Shown: positions 37,553 to 47,184, numbered from the stretch's first letter. The stretch is 64,000 nucleotides of DNA from Pseudomonas sp. P8_241 (GCF_034008315.1 NZ_CP125377.1:4462501-4526500); one strand, 5' to 3'. The notes: generated from the letters alone by a model not told the origin. Numbers and translations are program-made.

Positions 37553-39067
37553 ATGCGCATTCCAATCCTTTACGCGTTGTCAGCCGTACTGTTTTTGAGC
37601 GGATCCTCCGGCCTGGCTTTGTCAGCGGGCGCGACCGCACCGGCACCGGCGAATGTTTCCACTGCAGCACCCGCTGCGGCGTTGGCCAAAGACCCTGTAT
37701 TCACCCAGGAACAACTGGATCAAATGCTGGCGCCCATTGCGCTTTACCCGGACCCGCTGCTGGCCCAGGTGCTGATGGCGACCACATACCCAGGGGAGAT
37801 CACAGAGGCAGTAGCCTGGTCGAAGGCGCATCCGGACGCCAAGGGTGACGATGCGGTCAAGCAAGTGGCGAATCAGCCTTGGGATCCGAGCGTGCAGGCC
37901 CTGGTTGCCTTTCCACAGGTGTTGGCAACGCTGGGACAGGACCCCGTCTGGGTACAACGCCTGGGTGATGCCTTCCTGGCGCAACCCGACGACGTCATGC
38001 AGGGTGTGCAGCGTTTGCGTCATCAGGCGCAGGCGGCAGGCAACCTGCAGAGCAATCAGTATCAGAACGTGACCATCCAGAATACCCCAGCACCGGCGCC
38101 GGCGCCGGCACCGACGCAAGAAGCCGCCGCTCCAGCCCCGGCCAGCAGCTCCACCATCATCATTCAACCTGCCGACCCGCAAGTGGTGTACGTCCCCACC
38201 TATAACCCGACCACCACCTACGGCACCTGGCCCTACCCGGCCTCGCCCCCCGCCTACTATCCACCGCCACCTGCGTATTACCCCGGTCAGGCCTTGATGG
38301 CCGGGCTGGCATTCGGGACCGGCGTGGCGATTGTCGGTGCGTTGTGGGGTGAATGTGACTGGGGCAACAACGACGTCGACATCGACGTGAACCGTTACAA
38401 CAACATCAATGCCAACAATCGAATTAACAACGGTAACTGGCAACACAACCCCGTTCACCGCAACGGCGTGCCTTATCGCGACAACAAGAGCCGTGAACAG
38501 TACGGCCGCCAACTCAACGGTGCCAATCAGCGTGAAGCCTATCGGGGCGACAATGCCCAACGCTCCCAGGCTCGCGAAAACGCCCGCAGCTCCATGGACC
38601 GGGCCGGTATCGAAAGACCACCCACCAGCAACGCCCAGGCCCGTGATCAAGCACGCAGGGCCCAATCCGCAACGGCTGACAGAAATCGGGCGCAATCGGG
38701 CACCTCGGACAGAAATCGGGCACAAGCGGGAGCCGACAGACCCAGAACGTCCGACAGAAGCCAGAACACCGCCAGAAACACTCGGGAGAATCAGCAACCG
38801 AGGAAGCAGAACGTGCAAAACAATCAGCGCAGAGACGGCAGCGCGCAGACGCGACAAGCGAGCCAGAAACGGCCAGCCGCCAGTGCCGGCAGCGCCCGCA
38901 ACAACGCGTTCGCCGGTGCGCGTTCACCGTCCAAGAGCCAGGTGCAGGCCAACCGTGGCCGGGCCAGCCAGGCTTCCGCCCAACGTCCCCAAGCGGCGCG
39001 ATCGGCCGGTCATCAGGTCAGTCGGCCGTCCAATCCACCATCGCGTTCAAGGGGGGGCCGTCGTTGA
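37553..39067 (+). CDS. DUF3300-family envelope protein with disordered basic tail
   Basis: 504 residues from ATG 37553 (GGGGGTG ribosome site). A signal peptide (about 1-24), then the DUF3300 domain (about 45-170, EQLDQMLAPIALYPDPLLAQVLMATTYP), an Ala-Pro linker, and VVYVPTYNPTTTYGTWPYP with a Pro-Tyr stretch. One Gly/Ala helix (about 245-260) is followed by an Asn/Arg/Gln-rich low-complexity tail (about 275-504) with ADRNRAQSGTSDRNRAQ-type repeats. The tail is strongly basic and probably disordered. It overlaps the DUF2950 gene by four bases. Function is unknown. Confidence 0.87.
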   Translation: MRIPILYALSAVLFLSGSSGLALSAGATAPAPANVSTAAPAAALAKDPVFTQEQLDQMLAPIALYPDPLLAQVLMATTYPGEITEAVAWSKAHPDAKGDDAVKQVANQPWDPSVQALVAFPQVLATLGQDPVWVQRLGDAFLAQPDDVMQGVQRLRHQAQAAGNLQSNQYQNVTIQNTPAPAPAPAPTQEAAAPAPASSSTIIIQPADPQVVYVPTYNPTTTYGTWPYPASPPAYYPPPPAYYPGQALMAGLAFGTGVAIVGALWGECDWGNNDVDIDVNRYNNINANNRINNGNWQHNPVHRNGVPYRDNKSREQYGRQLNGANQREAYRGDNAQRSQARENARSSMDRAGIERPPTSNAQARDQARRAQSATADRNRAQSGTSDRNRAQAGADRPRTSDRSQNTARNTRENQQPRKQNVQNNQRRDGSAQTRQASQKRPAASAGSARNNAFAGARSPSKSQVQANRGRASQASAQRPQAARSAGHQVSRPSNPPSRSRGGRR

Positions 39068-39984
39068 AAAATCATCCTCGAGTGAATCGACTCATGGGCT
39101 TGTTTCCTCAGGTTCTTGCGCTGACTGCCGGCGTTATGTGGTCGTGTATCACGATGGCACAGCAGTCATTTCCAACGCCGGAAAAGGCTGTTGAAGCCTT
39201 CGTTGAAGCACTGGGTCAGGAGCACGCCGATCAGGCACGCCTGACAGAGTTGCTGGGCAGCGAATGGCACAGTTTCATTCCACGCGAAGGCGTACAGCGC
39301 AAAGACGTGGATGCGTTTCTGCAGCATTACCGCGAGCAACACAAGATTGAAAAAACCGGCGATCGCAAGGCCGTACTGGAAGTCGGCGCCGACCACTGGA
39401 CACTGCCTATTCCGTTGGTCGAAGACGCCAATGGCTGGCGCTTCGACATGAAGGCCGGCAATGCCGAAATCCGTGCGCGTCGAATCGGCCGCAACGAGCT
39501 TAACGCGGTGCAATCGGTGCTGGCCTATCACGATGCCCAGATGGACTACGCGTCAGTGGATCGTGACGGCGACGGCGCCCTCGAATACGCACAGAAAATC
39601 TTCAGCACCAATGGCAAGCACGACGGACTCTATTGGGCAGAGGATGGCAGCGGCCAGATCAGCCCGCTCGGGCCTTCGTTCGGCAGAGCCATAGCCGACG
39701 AAGAATGGCGCGGCTACCGCTTCCGCATCCTCAAAGGCCAGGGTCCTTCAGCACCCGGGGGTGCCTATAGCTATCTCATCGGCGACAAGATGAGCCGAGG
39801 CTTTGCGCTGATCGCCTGGCCGGCGAAATACAATGACACCGGCGTGATGAGCTTCATGATCAGTCATGAAGGTCAGGTATTCGAGAAGGATCTGGGACCC
39901 GATGGTGAAAAAATCGGGCAAGCCATGAAGCGCTTCGATCCGGATGCCAGTTGGAAGGAAGTCGACCCAGATCAGGATCAATAA
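39064..39984 (+). CDS. DUF2950-family envelope protein
   Basis: 306 residues from a TTG overlapping the DUF3300 stop; an internal ATG at 39094 is an alternative. A signal peptide (hydrophobic LFPQVLALTAGVMWSCITMA, cleavage near MAQ-Q) and a DUF2950 domain (PTPEKAVEAFVEAL, WRFDMKAGNAEIRARRIGRNELNAV, GYRFRILKGQGPSAPGGAYSYL). DUF3300 and DUF2950 genes occur as a pair in many proteobacteria and are probably exported partners. No enzymatic motif was found. Confidence 0.86.
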   Translation: MKNHPRVNRLMGLFPQVLALTAGVMWSCITMAQQSFPTPEKAVEAFVEALGQEHADQARLTELLGSEWHSFIPREGVQRKDVDAFLQHYREQHKIEKTGDRKAVLEVGADHWTLPIPLVEDANGWRFDMKAGNAEIRARRIGRNELNAVQSVLAYHDAQMDYASVDRDGDGALEYAQKIFSTNGKHDGLYWAEDGSGQISPLGPSFGRAIADEEWRGYRFRILKGQGPSAPGGAYSYLIGDKMSRGFALIAWPAKYNDTGVMSFMISHEGQVFEKDLGPDGEKIGQAMKRFDPDASWKEVDPDQDQ

Positions 39985-39987
39985 CCG

Positions 39988-40161
39988 CTACCGGAAATTA
40001 AGCCAGTTCGGGGCGCTCGAACTCATGGCGACACAGCTCGCATAACGCTTGCAGGCCAGGACGCTGGGTGACTCCGGTGGGACCGAGACCTGCACGGTCA
40101 ACACCAGGAAAAACAGGACCAGCAAGGGAAAGAAATAGGCAAGAAGACTTTTTATTTTCAT
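39988..40161 (-). CDS. Possible small membrane protein
   Basis: 57 residues from the ATG of MKIKSLLAYFFPLLVLFFLV, with one strong hydrophobic helix (about 5-25) and a Cys-containing tail. Ribosome site is weak (GAGC). It fills most of the 304-bp gap between DUF2950 and the KshA-like gene and is convergent with DUF2950. No family recognised; it may be chance. Confidence 0.35.
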   Translation of the reverse strand: MKIKSLLAYFFPLLVLFFLVLTVQVSVPPESPSVLACKRYASCVAMSSSAPNWLNFR

Positions 40162-40288
40162 TGTCAGTGCTCTCATGACCTTTGAATCCGATCTGCTCTA
40201 CTGCCATGACTTGCAAGGTGGCAGTGCGTCTGCGAGCGGCGCCTTCGAGTGACAATCGCTTATCGCTCGAAGACCCCTGGTTGCTCCG

Positions 40289-41329
40289 TCAGCGTTCGTC
40301 GACCGTAATGAACTCGCGACGCTCGGCCATGAATGCGGGCACGTCGTCCTCATTGGTGAAGAACTGCTCGTACCATTCGCGCAACTGGTAGACCGGGCCG
40401 TCGGTTTCTGCCAGCACCGGCTTGTCGATACGAATCTTGTGTTTCCAGATCACCACGTCTTGATAGAACGAATCGCGGTTGCCCTGGACATAGGCCTTGG
40501 CCACTTCCTGGTTCTGCTCTTCGGTCCAGCCCGGCACGCGCTTGACCATGCAACCAAAGCGCAGGTCGAAACTGTTCGGCGTCACCGGCACGTGGCTGTT
40601 GAGCAAAATGGCGTGGATGCGCACATCGCCGAACATCGAACTGATGTGCGTGAAGTGAGTGGCCGGGCCGTAGTAGGCCGATGGCGCGATCAGGTCGCCG
40701 CCCAGGCGCTCGGAGTCGCCATGGAAAATCTGGTGGCCGATATGCCCTTCGAAGACGTTGGCGAAATACTTGGTCGGCGTGCCGTGCACCGGCCCGAAGT
40801 GCTGGGCATCCACCAGGTTATCGACCAACTCCCGTGGGTTGGTTTCGATGTGCATGGTGTCGATGTTCCAGTCATGCACCCAGTCCGGATCGTCCATCTC
40901 TGGCAGGTGCGGAATGATCACGCCCTCTTTCGGCGGACGGCCTTCAGGGTTGTTCCAGACGAACAGCAGGTTGTTTTCCTCGCAGGTCAACCAGCTGCGG
41001 GTCTTGGCCTTGGGTGGAATGCGCTTGCAGTAAGGAATTTCCACGCACTTGCCGCCAGTGTCGTACTTCCAGTGATGGAACGGACACACCAGTTTGTCGT
41101 TCTCGATAGTGCCCTGGGACAGGTCGGCGCCCATGTGCGGGCAATAGGCATCCAGAATGCTGATGTGGCCCTGGCTGTCGGCGAAGGCCACCAGGCGGGT
41201 GCCGAAGACTTCCAGGGTATGGGGCTTGCCATCACGGTAATCGCTGGCATTGCCCAGGCAGTGCCAGCCGCGCGCGTAACGGTGGGTCCGCTGGGCGTTC
41301 TCGATATTGATTTCAGCGAGTTTGGTCAT
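40289..41329 (-). CDS. kshA: Rieske oxygenase, 3-ketosteroid 9-alpha-hydroxylase oxygenase-like
   Basis: 346 residues. Rieske 2Fe-2S site C63-x-H65 and C82-x2-H85 (YCPHMGADL, VCPFHHWKY). Mononuclear iron site N171-x2-D174-x2-H177-x4-H182 (DNLVDAQHFGPVHG). This spacing and the CPHMGADLSQGT sequence are those of KshA, which hydroxylates C9 of 1,4-androstadiene-3,17-dione and, with the dehydrogenase KstD, opens ring B. The reductase KshB is not in the window. A TesR-type box lies about 100 bp upstream. Confidence 0.88.
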   Translation of the reverse strand: MTKLAEINIENAQRTHRYARGWHCLGNASDYRDGKPHTLEVFGTRLVAFADSQGHISILDAYCPHMGADLSQGTIENDKLVCPFHHWKYDTGGKCVEIPYCKRIPPKAKTRSWLTCEENNLLFVWNNPEGRPPKEGVIIPHLPEMDDPDWVHDWNIDTMHIETNPRELVDNLVDAQHFGPVHGTPTKYFANVFEGHIGHQIFHGDSERLGGDLIAPSAYYGPATHFTHISSMFGDVRIHAILLNSHVPVTPNSFDLRFGCMVKRVPGWTEEQNQEVAKAYVQGNRDSFYQDVVIWKHKIRIDKPVLAETDGPVYQLREWYEQFFTNEDDVPAFMAERREFITVDER

Positions 41330-41429
41330 TGTTATTGTTCCTCGAATGCAGACTTCGGGGCAGGCAATGCCCCTAGGAAATACAGGGTGATCCCATGGCG
41401 AACATCATTGAGCAGTCGCGCAAGGTGAA

Positions 41430-41447
41430 CATCCTTCAGTTGGACTA
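41430..41447 (+). promoter_or_regulatory. Steroid-cluster box 1 (kshA)
   Basis: CATCCTTCAGTTGGACTA, 12 of 18 matches to box 4, with the conserved CATC and GGACTA ends. About 100 bp upstream of kshA, read against the gene like the others. Confidence 0.55.
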
Positions 41448-41507
41448 GATCAAATGCGATCCGCTCTCAATCGGCGCCCATGGCCCAACAGGCGCCGTGC
41501 TTGTCGG

Positions 41508-42884
41508 TTACTGGCCGAAACGCCGGGCGGCTTCCGGGCCGAAGTCCCGGGGACTGAAACCGGGTTTGTTCAACAGATAGCCGTTGCGCTGCTCGTTGAT
41601 CAGGTTGAACGCCAGGTAACTGCCGGCATTGAGGTCGTAGTACAGGCCCACACCCGCTTGCTGGCGCTGGCTTTCATAGGCGTAGAAGTAGTTGACCATC
41701 GAGGTGCGCCACAGCTCGCCACGGTTGTCGTAGTTGTCGGCGAGCATCGGAAACCAGGTGTCCTCGTCGACATACAACTTGCGCTTGCCATACAAGTGGC
41801 GATAACCCGGTTTGAGCGTGCCTTCCAGTTCCCAGACCCGATGGCGCTCATAGCGCATGGCCTGGGGATTGATGTGGCCGGGGGTCAGCAGGTCGGCGTA
41901 CTTGAGATTGGCCGCATGCAGGCGGTAGGTGTTGTAAGGGATGTACATCTCGCGCTTGCCGACGATCTTCCAGTCGTAGCGCTGGCCGGAACCGTTGAAC
42001 AGGCGCACTTCGTCCACTGTGATCGAGCCACCGCTGCCGGGGAACGACATGTCGAAACCATAACCCGGCGACTGCCGCACGCGACGGGTGCCCGGGTCGT
42101 AACGCCAGGCCTGGCGCGGTTCGGTCTTGTCATTCCAGAACTCGGTGCCGGTATTGATCTCGCCCTTGTCCCGTTGCGGCAGCAGGGTTTCATTGAGATA
42201 GAACGACGAGTTGCCGCTGGTTTCGCCAATCTTGCCGGGCTCCAGCGACGGCGCCAGGTTGCGCGAATGCACGCGACCCCAGTTGATGTTGCCGTCCTTG
42301 AGCACATAGGCGTTATCCGAGACATATTCCTCGGTCCAGGCGCGCAAGGTAAACGTCGAAGCGTTTTTCAACAGTTCGAGGCCGCTGCGCGGTACCGGAA
42401 ACGGTGTGCCGCCGGTCTTGCCGACCACCCCTTCGCCGTCATCCACCAGACGTGCCACGCTGGCATTTTCGCGGGTGGCCTGGCAGACCGCGTCGTTGTA
42501 ACGGAAATCCCGATGCGAGGGATAGACCGGCATTTTGTAAGTGCCCGGGTACAGCTTGAACAGCGCTTTCTGGCCATCGGACAGGTAGTCGCTGTATTGC
42601 GCGATGTTCTGCGCGGTGATCACGAACAGCGGCTTTTCGTCCGGGTACGGATCCACCGGATGGTTGCCCGTGCCCTTGAAATCAACGTGGGGCGGTGCAC
42701 CCAGCCACTTGCCGCTGAACGCTGGAATGCTGCCGTCGGCATTGCCGGCCTTTTCCGCGCCCAGGCACGTCAAGTCGTTGCCCAAGCGCGGGATGTCTTC
42801 CGGTGCGGCATGTACCGTGCCGACGGCACAGCATCCCAACAACAACGTCAACGCCCAGCCAGGGGTCTGATTACTGCCGGTCAT
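41508..42884 (-). CDS. DUF1329-family exported protein
   Basis: 458 residues from ATG 42884 (AAGGAG upstream). A signal peptide (about 8-26, ALTLLLGCCAVGTVHA) and a DUF1329 domain over the rest: DVTRLGND-like start, FSGKWLGAPPHVDF, YDPGTRRVRQSPGYGFD and a C-terminal KLYVDEDTWFPMLADNYDNRG that resembles LolA/LolB-type lipoprotein carriers. DUF1329 genes often accompany degradation genes for steroids and other hydrophobic compounds, so a role in outer-membrane passage of the substrate is inferred. Confidence 0.85.
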   Translation of the reverse strand: MTGSNQTPGWALTLLLGCCAVGTVHAAPEDIPRLGNDLTCLGAEKAGNADGSIPAFSGKWLGAPPHVDFKGTGNHPVDPYPDEKPLFVITAQNIAQYSDYLSDGQKALFKLYPGTYKMPVYPSHRDFRYNDAVCQATRENASVARLVDDGEGVVGKTGGTPFPVPRSGLELLKNASTFTLRAWTEEYVSDNAYVLKDGNINWGRVHSRNLAPSLEPGKIGETSGNSSFYLNETLLPQRDKGEINTGTEFWNDKTEPRQAWRYDPGTRRVRQSPGYGFDMSFPGSGGSITVDEVRLFNGSGQRYDWKIVGKREMYIPYNTYRLHAANLKYADLLTPGHINPQAMRYERHRVWELEGTLKPGYRHLYGKRKLYVDEDTWFPMLADNYDNRGELWRTSMVNYFYAYESQRQQAGVGLYYDLNAGSYLAFNLINEQRNGYLLNKPGFSPRDFGPEAARRFGQ

Positions 42885-42944
42885 TTTTATTCTCCTTGGA
42901 TTCGACAACGGTTGCCCAGTATCGACAGCCCAGGAACCCGGCAG

Positions 42945-42962
42945 CATCGTCCGCACGGACTA
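42945..42962 (+). promoter_or_regulatory. Steroid-cluster box 2 (DUF1329 gene)
   Basis: CATCGTCCGCACGGACTA with palindromic GTCCG-CA-CGGAC core, 61 bp upstream of the DUF1329 start. Confidence 0.7.
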
Positions 42963-42985
42963 ACGCATTTTGCCGCAGCCGCGCC

Positions 42986-44188
42986 TCACAGCCGGACCGC
43001 AGCCGGCTGCGGCGCCCCCAGCGCCACCACGCTGTTGAGCATGATCCGCACCAGCTCGGTCTGGCGCCGTACGCCGGTCTTGGAAAAGATCGAACGCAGG
43101 TGCGCCCGCGCGGTGTTGCGGCGGATATTGAGCAGTTCCGAGGCTTCCTCCAACGACAGACCGTTGGCCAGTTCCAGGGCCAGTGCGGTTTCCGCCGGAG
43201 TCAGGTTGTACAGTTGCGACGTCAACACCGTACTCACCAGCGACTTGCTCACCGCATCGCGCACATACACCACCACCGTCGGCTTGCCGTTGCCTTCGAG
43301 CAGATCCCGGGAGGGAATCAACTCCACCACAACCCCCAGGCTGACCTGTCCGGAAGGACGGGAAATCGACGTCGCCTCGGCCACCTGCACGCCCCTGGCG
43401 GCGCCCTGCCTGGCACGCTGAAAGGCGTTGCGCACAAGCCGCGACAACTCGCGATTGTCACTGGGGTAGGTTGCCTCCAGCCGGCCGCCCACCACCTTGA
43501 GGCCGTCCTGACTGTCGAGAATCTCCCGGGCCACGGGATTGAGTTGCACCACGCTGCCGTTTTCATCAAGCACGATGGTCGCCACCGCGAGGCGGCTGAT
43601 CGTCTGCGAATACAGACTGCCGAGGGACTCACTGCGGTCGAGCTGCGAATACATGTGCAAGGTCCGGCGCAGGTGCGGCAACAACATGGCGCACATGGCC
43701 CGCTCGGTGTCACTGAAAGCTGGCTGACCCTGTGGTCGATTGATCCGAAAGCGCACCGTGCCGCCATCCGGCATGCGGATATCGGCACCGAGCATGTGGT
43801 AGCAATCGTAGGGTTGGCAGTACAGCAGGTAAAACGCCGAACTGGCCCACTCGGCCTCGCTCATCAGTTCATCGATGGTGAACACGGTGTCGGTGGGCAA
43901 GCCTTCGAACAGGGTGGATTTGGCGTAGTAGGCATAATGGTTAATCCCGCCCTGCCCCAGTTCGACATCACCGGCAACCACCATCGGTGACAACAGCGGC
44001 TCGTCCTGGACCCGCAGGATCAGGGTAACGAAATTGGCCTTGAACAATGCGCGGATCTCGCGCAACGAGTCGCTCAGGCAGCGAGTATTCATCGCCGCTT
44101 CGTAGATGTTGCCGATAATCCGTTCGTACTCGGCCAGCTCCAGGCCCATTTGCGCCAGGACCTGTGCATTGGGCATGTGACTTTGCAT
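42986..44188 (-). CDS. tesR: LuxR-type regulator, TeiR/TesR-like
   Basis: 400 residues from ATG 44188, which has GGGGA at proper spacing (ATG 44194 would add two). A long N-terminal sensory part (about 1-320, with a PAS-like segment near 185-290, VATIVLDENGSVVQLNPVAREIL) and a LuxR HTH at 335-395 (LTPAETALALELANGLSLEEASELLNI, then RAHLRSIFSKTGV). Length and architecture match TeiR/TesR of Comamonas testosteroni, the activator of testosterone degradation. It lies inside the steroid cluster, 75 bp after the thiolase gene. It is the best candidate to bind the repeated 18-bp box. Confidence 0.82.
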   Translation of the reverse strand: MQSHMPNAQVLAQMGLELAEYERIIGNIYEAAMNTRCLSDSLREIRALFKANFVTLILRVQDEPLLSPMVVAGDVELGQGGINHYAYYAKSTLFEGLPTDTVFTIDELMSEAEWASSAFYLLYCQPYDCYHMLGADIRMPDGGTVRFRINRPQGQPAFSDTERAMCAMLLPHLRRTLHMYSQLDRSESLGSLYSQTISRLAVATIVLDENGSVVQLNPVAREILDSQDGLKVVGGRLEATYPSDNRELSRLVRNAFQRARQGAARGVQVAEATSISRPSGQVSLGVVVELIPSRDLLEGNGKPTVVVYVRDAVSKSLVSTVLTSQLYNLTPAETALALELANGLSLEEASELLNIRRNTARAHLRSIFSKTGVRRQTELVRIMLNSVVALGAPQPAAVRL

Positions 44189-44263
44189 AACCATTCCCCA
44201 GCAGCGGGCCCGACCAGCGGGCCCCCATGGATTGAATCGCGACGGCGCGGCGCTCCGCTCGCC

Positions 44264-45472
44264 TCACGGCAGTTCGAACAGTCCTGCGGCGCCCATGCCG
44301 CCACCGATGCACATGGCAATCACCACATAGCGCACACCGCGACGTCGACCTTCCAGCAAGGCGTGGCCGACCATCCGCGCACCGGACATGCCGAAGGGGT
44401 GCCCGATGGCAATCGCTCCGCCATTGACGTTCAGGCGATCCGCCGGGATCTGCAGTGCATCGCGGCAATGCAACACCTGGCTGGCGAAGGCCTCGTTGAT
44501 CTCCCACAGACCGATGTCCGCTACCCCAAGGCCAAAGCGCTTGAGCAGCTTGGGAATCGCAATCACCGGGCCGATACCCATTTCCTCTGGCGCGCAGCCG
44601 CCCACGGCAATGCCGCGGTAGATGCCCAGCGGTGTCAATCCGCGGCGCTTGGCCTCGGCGCGGCTCATCAGCAGGCTGGCCGCGGCGCCGTCGGAGAATT
44701 GCGAGGCGTTGCCGGCGGTGACGAACTCGCCCTGTGCGACCCATTTGCCGTCCTTCCACACCGGTTTCAATCCGGCCAGGTCTTCCAGGCGCGTATTGGG
44801 CCGGTTGCACTCGTCACGCAGGACCTGCACGCGTTCATGGCCATTGGGCTGGCCATCGGCGGCAAACAGCAGCTTGTCGACGCTCAGGCCGACGATTTCG
44901 TCGTCGAACAGTCCGTCGCGCTGGGCGGCAGCGGTGCGCAGTTGGCTTTGCAGCGAATACTCATCCTGGGCGGCGCGGCTGATGCCATAGCGGCGCGAGA
45001 CGATTTCGGCGGTTTCGATCATCGGGATATAGGCGCTGGGCATCACCTGCAGCACGGCTTCGGACTGCGCGCGGAAGCTGTTCTTGTGTTTGGTCTGGGT
45101 CAGCGACAGCGACTCCACGCCGCCGCCGATGGCGATGCTCATCTCGCCGGTCATGATGCCCTTGGCCGCCACGCCGATACTCATCAGGCCCGAGGCGCAC
45201 ATCCGGTCCAGGGCCATGCCCGCCACGCTGTCCGGCAAACCGCCGGTGTAGGCGCAGAGTCGACCGATGTTGTAGGCCTGGGTGCCCTGCTGCACCGCTG
45301 CGCCCATGATCACATCCTCGACGTCAGCCGGCTCGATGCCGGCGCGCTCGACCACCGCGCGCACCACATGGCCGCCCAGCACCGGGGCCTCGGTATCGTT
45401 GAACGATCCGCGAAACGACTTGGCCAACGCGGTACGGGCGGTGGCGACGATGACAACTTCATTCAGGTCCAT
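44264..45472 (-). CDS. Acetyl-CoA acyltransferase (thiolase)
   Basis: 402 residues. Thiolytic removal of acetyl-CoA or propionyl-CoA. Nucleophilic Cys in [11 protein letters not shown] (about residue 91), His in [19 protein letters not shown], and second Cys in [14 protein letters not shown]. It is a general AtoB/FadI-type thiolase, less like FadA5/FadA6 than the one at 48124, so it may serve a different chain length. Third gene of the ipdF operon, 7 bp after the MaoC gene. Confidence 0.9.
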   Translation of the reverse strand: MDLNEVVIVATARTALAKSFRGSFNDTEAPVLGGHVVRAVVERAGIEPADVEDVIMGAAVQQGTQAYNIGRLCAYTGGLPDSVAGMALDRMCASGLMSIGVAAKGIMTGEMSIAIGGGVESLSLTQTKHKNSFRAQSEAVLQVMPSAYIPMIETAEIVSRRYGISRAAQDEYSLQSQLRTAAAQRDGLFDDEIVGLSVDKLLFAADGQPNGHERVQVLRDECNRPNTRLEDLAGLKPVWKDGKWVAQGEFVTAGNASQFSDGAAASLLMSRAEAKRRGLTPLGIYRGIAVGGCAPEEMGIGPVIAIPKLLKRFGLGVADIGLWEINEAFASQVLHCRDALQIPADRLNVNGGAIAIGHPFGMSGARMVGHALLEGRRRGVRYVVIAMCIGGGMGAAGLFELP

Positions 45473-45479
45473 GGGGAAC

Positions 45480-45950
45480 TCACTCGGAAATGGGGTTGAA
45501 GGTGTAGCGGCTGATGGTGTCGATCACGCAGCCCGGGCGCGCCTGGCCCTCGACTTCCATGGTCATGCGCACCACCAGTTGCACGGCGTCGCCCAGTGTT
45601 TCGCAGCGGATGATCTGGCCGCTGCCGCGCACTCGCGAATCGACCTTGACCGGTGCCGGGAAGCGCACCCGGTCGCTGCCGTAGTTGACGCCCATGGCCA
45701 TGTTTTCAATGGTCATCAGCTGCGGCATGAACAGATTGGCCAGGGACTGGGTCAGGTAACCGTGGGCAATGCAGGCGCCAAACGGACCGCTGGCGGCGCG
45801 CACCGGATCGACATGAATCCACTGGTGATCACTGGTGGCTTCGGCGAACAGATCGATGCGTTGCTGGTCGATGGTCACCCATTCGGTATGGCCCAGGTCC
45901 AGGCCCTCGGCCGCCAGCAAGGCCTGGGCACTGCTGAAAACGTGACTCAT
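45480..45950 (-). CDS. MaoC-like (R)-enoyl-CoA hydratase
   Basis: 156 residues from ATG 45950. Single hot-dog domain with the hydratase motif [33 protein letters not shown] (about 35-67), carrying the catalytic Asp and His. It hydrates a trans-2-enoyl-CoA. It sits between IpdF and a thiolase, so it probably acts in beta-oxidation of a steroid-ring or side-chain acyl-CoA. Confidence 0.9.
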   Translation of the reverse strand: MSHVFSSAQALLAAEGLDLGHTEWVTIDQQRIDLFAEATSDHQWIHVDPVRAASGPFGACIAHGYLTQSLANLFMPQLMTIENMAMGVNYGSDRVRFPAPVKVDSRVRGSGQIIRCETLGDAVQLVVRMTMEVEGQARPGCVIDTISRYTFNPISE

Positions 45951-45960
45951 GAGCGAGCCC

Positions 45961-46746
45961 TCACGCTTGTTGGGAACTGACGGACAGCACTTCGCCGACC
46001 ATGTAGGAGGCATAGTCACTGGCCAGGAACATCATCACGTTGGCCACTTCCCAGACTTCAGCGGCGCGACCGAACGCCTCGCGCCCGGCGAGGCTTTCGA
46101 GCAACTCTTCGCTGGAGGCTTTCTTGAGGAAATCGTGCAGCGCAATCGAGGGCGATACCGCGTTGATGCGCACGCCGAACTCGGCGGCTTCCAGTGCGCT
46201 GCAGCGGGTCAGCGCCATCACCCCGGCCTTGGCGGCGGCGTAATGGGCCTGTTCCTTCTGGGCCCGCCAACCGAGCACCGAGGCGTTGTTGACGATGGCC
46301 CCGGCGCCGCGACGCTGCATGTGCGGCAGCATCGCCCGGGTCATGCGGAAGGTGCCGGTCAAGGTCACATCCAGCACCCGCAGCCACTCTTCGTCGCTCA
46401 TCTCAACCACGCGCTTTTGACCACCCAAGCCCGCGTTGTTGATCAGCACATCGACCCCGCCCAACGCCTCTTCGGCGGCAGCCACCAGGGCCTGGACTTC
46501 GTCTTCGACGGTGACATTGCACAGCTGGCCATAAATCGCCTGCAAACCGGTCTCGGCCTTGAGGCGCTCCACCGCCTCTTCGAGGCGCCGCGCATGCACA
46601 TCGGAAATCATCAGCGCCCGACAGCCTTCCTCAGCACTGCGGCGAGCCGCCGAATAACCGATACCGGCACCGGCAGCAGCGGTAATCAACACCGACTTGC
46701 CGGCCAGCAATTGATGGCCGGGAACATAAGGGGGGGCTTGTTTCAC
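45961..46746 (-). CDS. ipdF: SDR, 5-hydroxy-HIP-CoA dehydrogenase-like
   Basis: 261 residues from GTG 46746, chosen for GGAGG eight bases upstream and because it gives the IpdF length (about 262); the open frame itself continues further up. NAD-binding SVLITAAAGAGIGYSAARR, NNAG (LINNAGLGGQ), catalytic Ser in NNASVLGWRAQ and YAAAK. The run AKAGVMALTRCSALEAAE and VSPSIA...FGRAAEVWEVA closely recall mycobacterial IpdF, which oxidises the 5-hydroxyl of the rings-C/D intermediate. First gene of an operon with maoC and a thiolase; box 3 lies 60 bp upstream. Confidence 0.85.
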   Translation of the reverse strand: MKQAPPYVPGHQLLAGKSVLITAAAGAGIGYSAARRSAEEGCRALMISDVHARRLEEAVERLKAETGLQAIYGQLCNVTVEDEVQALVAAAEEALGGVDVLINNAGLGGQKRVVEMSDEEWLRVLDVTLTGTFRMTRAMLPHMQRRGAGAIVNNASVLGWRAQKEQAHYAAAKAGVMALTRCSALEAAEFGVRINAVSPSIALHDFLKKASSEELLESLAGREAFGRAAEVWEVANVMMFLASDYASYMVGEVLSVSSQQA

Positions 46747-46805
46747 AGCGTCTACCTCCGAAGAAATCAATACGCTGTAGTTGTACGGAGGGAGCGATGC
46801 CGGCG

Positions 46806-46823
46806 CATCGTCAAAATGGGGTA
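46806..46823 (+). promoter_or_regulatory. Steroid-cluster box 3 (ipdF operon)
   Basis: CATCGTCAAAATGGGGTA, a weaker match (perfect CATCGTC half, degenerate second half), 60 bp upstream of the ipdF start. Confidence 0.5.
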
Positions 46824-46854
46824 TGAAGGTGGAGAAGGATGACGTGGCGCAACA

Positions 46855-46923
46855 GCAAGATCTTTTGCTTTGGCTTTTGATCTTCCTGCCCCATCGAGAG
46901 GCTTCGATTCTGCGCAGTGGGTC
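46855..46923. repeat. Remnant of a Pseudomonas intergenic repeat
   Basis: AAGATCTTTTGCTTTGGCTT, then TTTTGATCTTCC...CTGCGCAGTGGG, is a diverged and shortened copy of the element at 59730-59820. It occupies part of the 438-bp gap between ipdF and the SDR gene. Confidence 0.6.
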
Positions 46924-47026
46924 TTGTAGGAGCGAGCTTGCTCGCGAAAAACCTGAGAGCACCGCGGGGTGTCAGGATTCCCGCGTCATCGTTGGCCTCC
47001 ATCGCGAGCAAGCTCGCTCCTACAGG
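46924..47026. repeat. REPIN A, inverted near-identical partner of REPIN B
   Basis: 103 bp with arms GTAGGAGCGAGCTTGCTCGC. Its reverse complement matches 59536-59639 with only about three differences inside the body, including the 55-bp spacer. It lies between the 3' end of the hsaC operon and the ipdF promoter. Confidence 0.9.
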
Positions 47027-47124
47027 CTTTTCCAAGTGACCCGCTGTAAGAGCGGAACCGTAAGTGGCCGTTACCGCAGGAATGGATATTTACTCGGTCA
47101 AAATCCAGGTCGGCTGTCAGGCCG

Positions 47125-47151
47125 CCATCGCTGGCAAGCCAGCTCCTACAG
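47125..47151. repeat. Single REP
   Basis: CCATCGCTGGCAAGCCAGCT plus CCTACAG: one palindromic REP unit just downstream of the SDR gene of the hsaC operon. Confidence 0.75.
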
Positions 47152-47184
47152 TAGATCGAGTGAATCCGCGAGTGAGGCTGGGCG

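Noticed and set aside
41454..43421. 655-residue plus-strand open frame across the DUF1329 and LuxR genes
   Set aside because: Shadow frame; the minus-strand genes have signal peptide, ribosome sites and family motifs.
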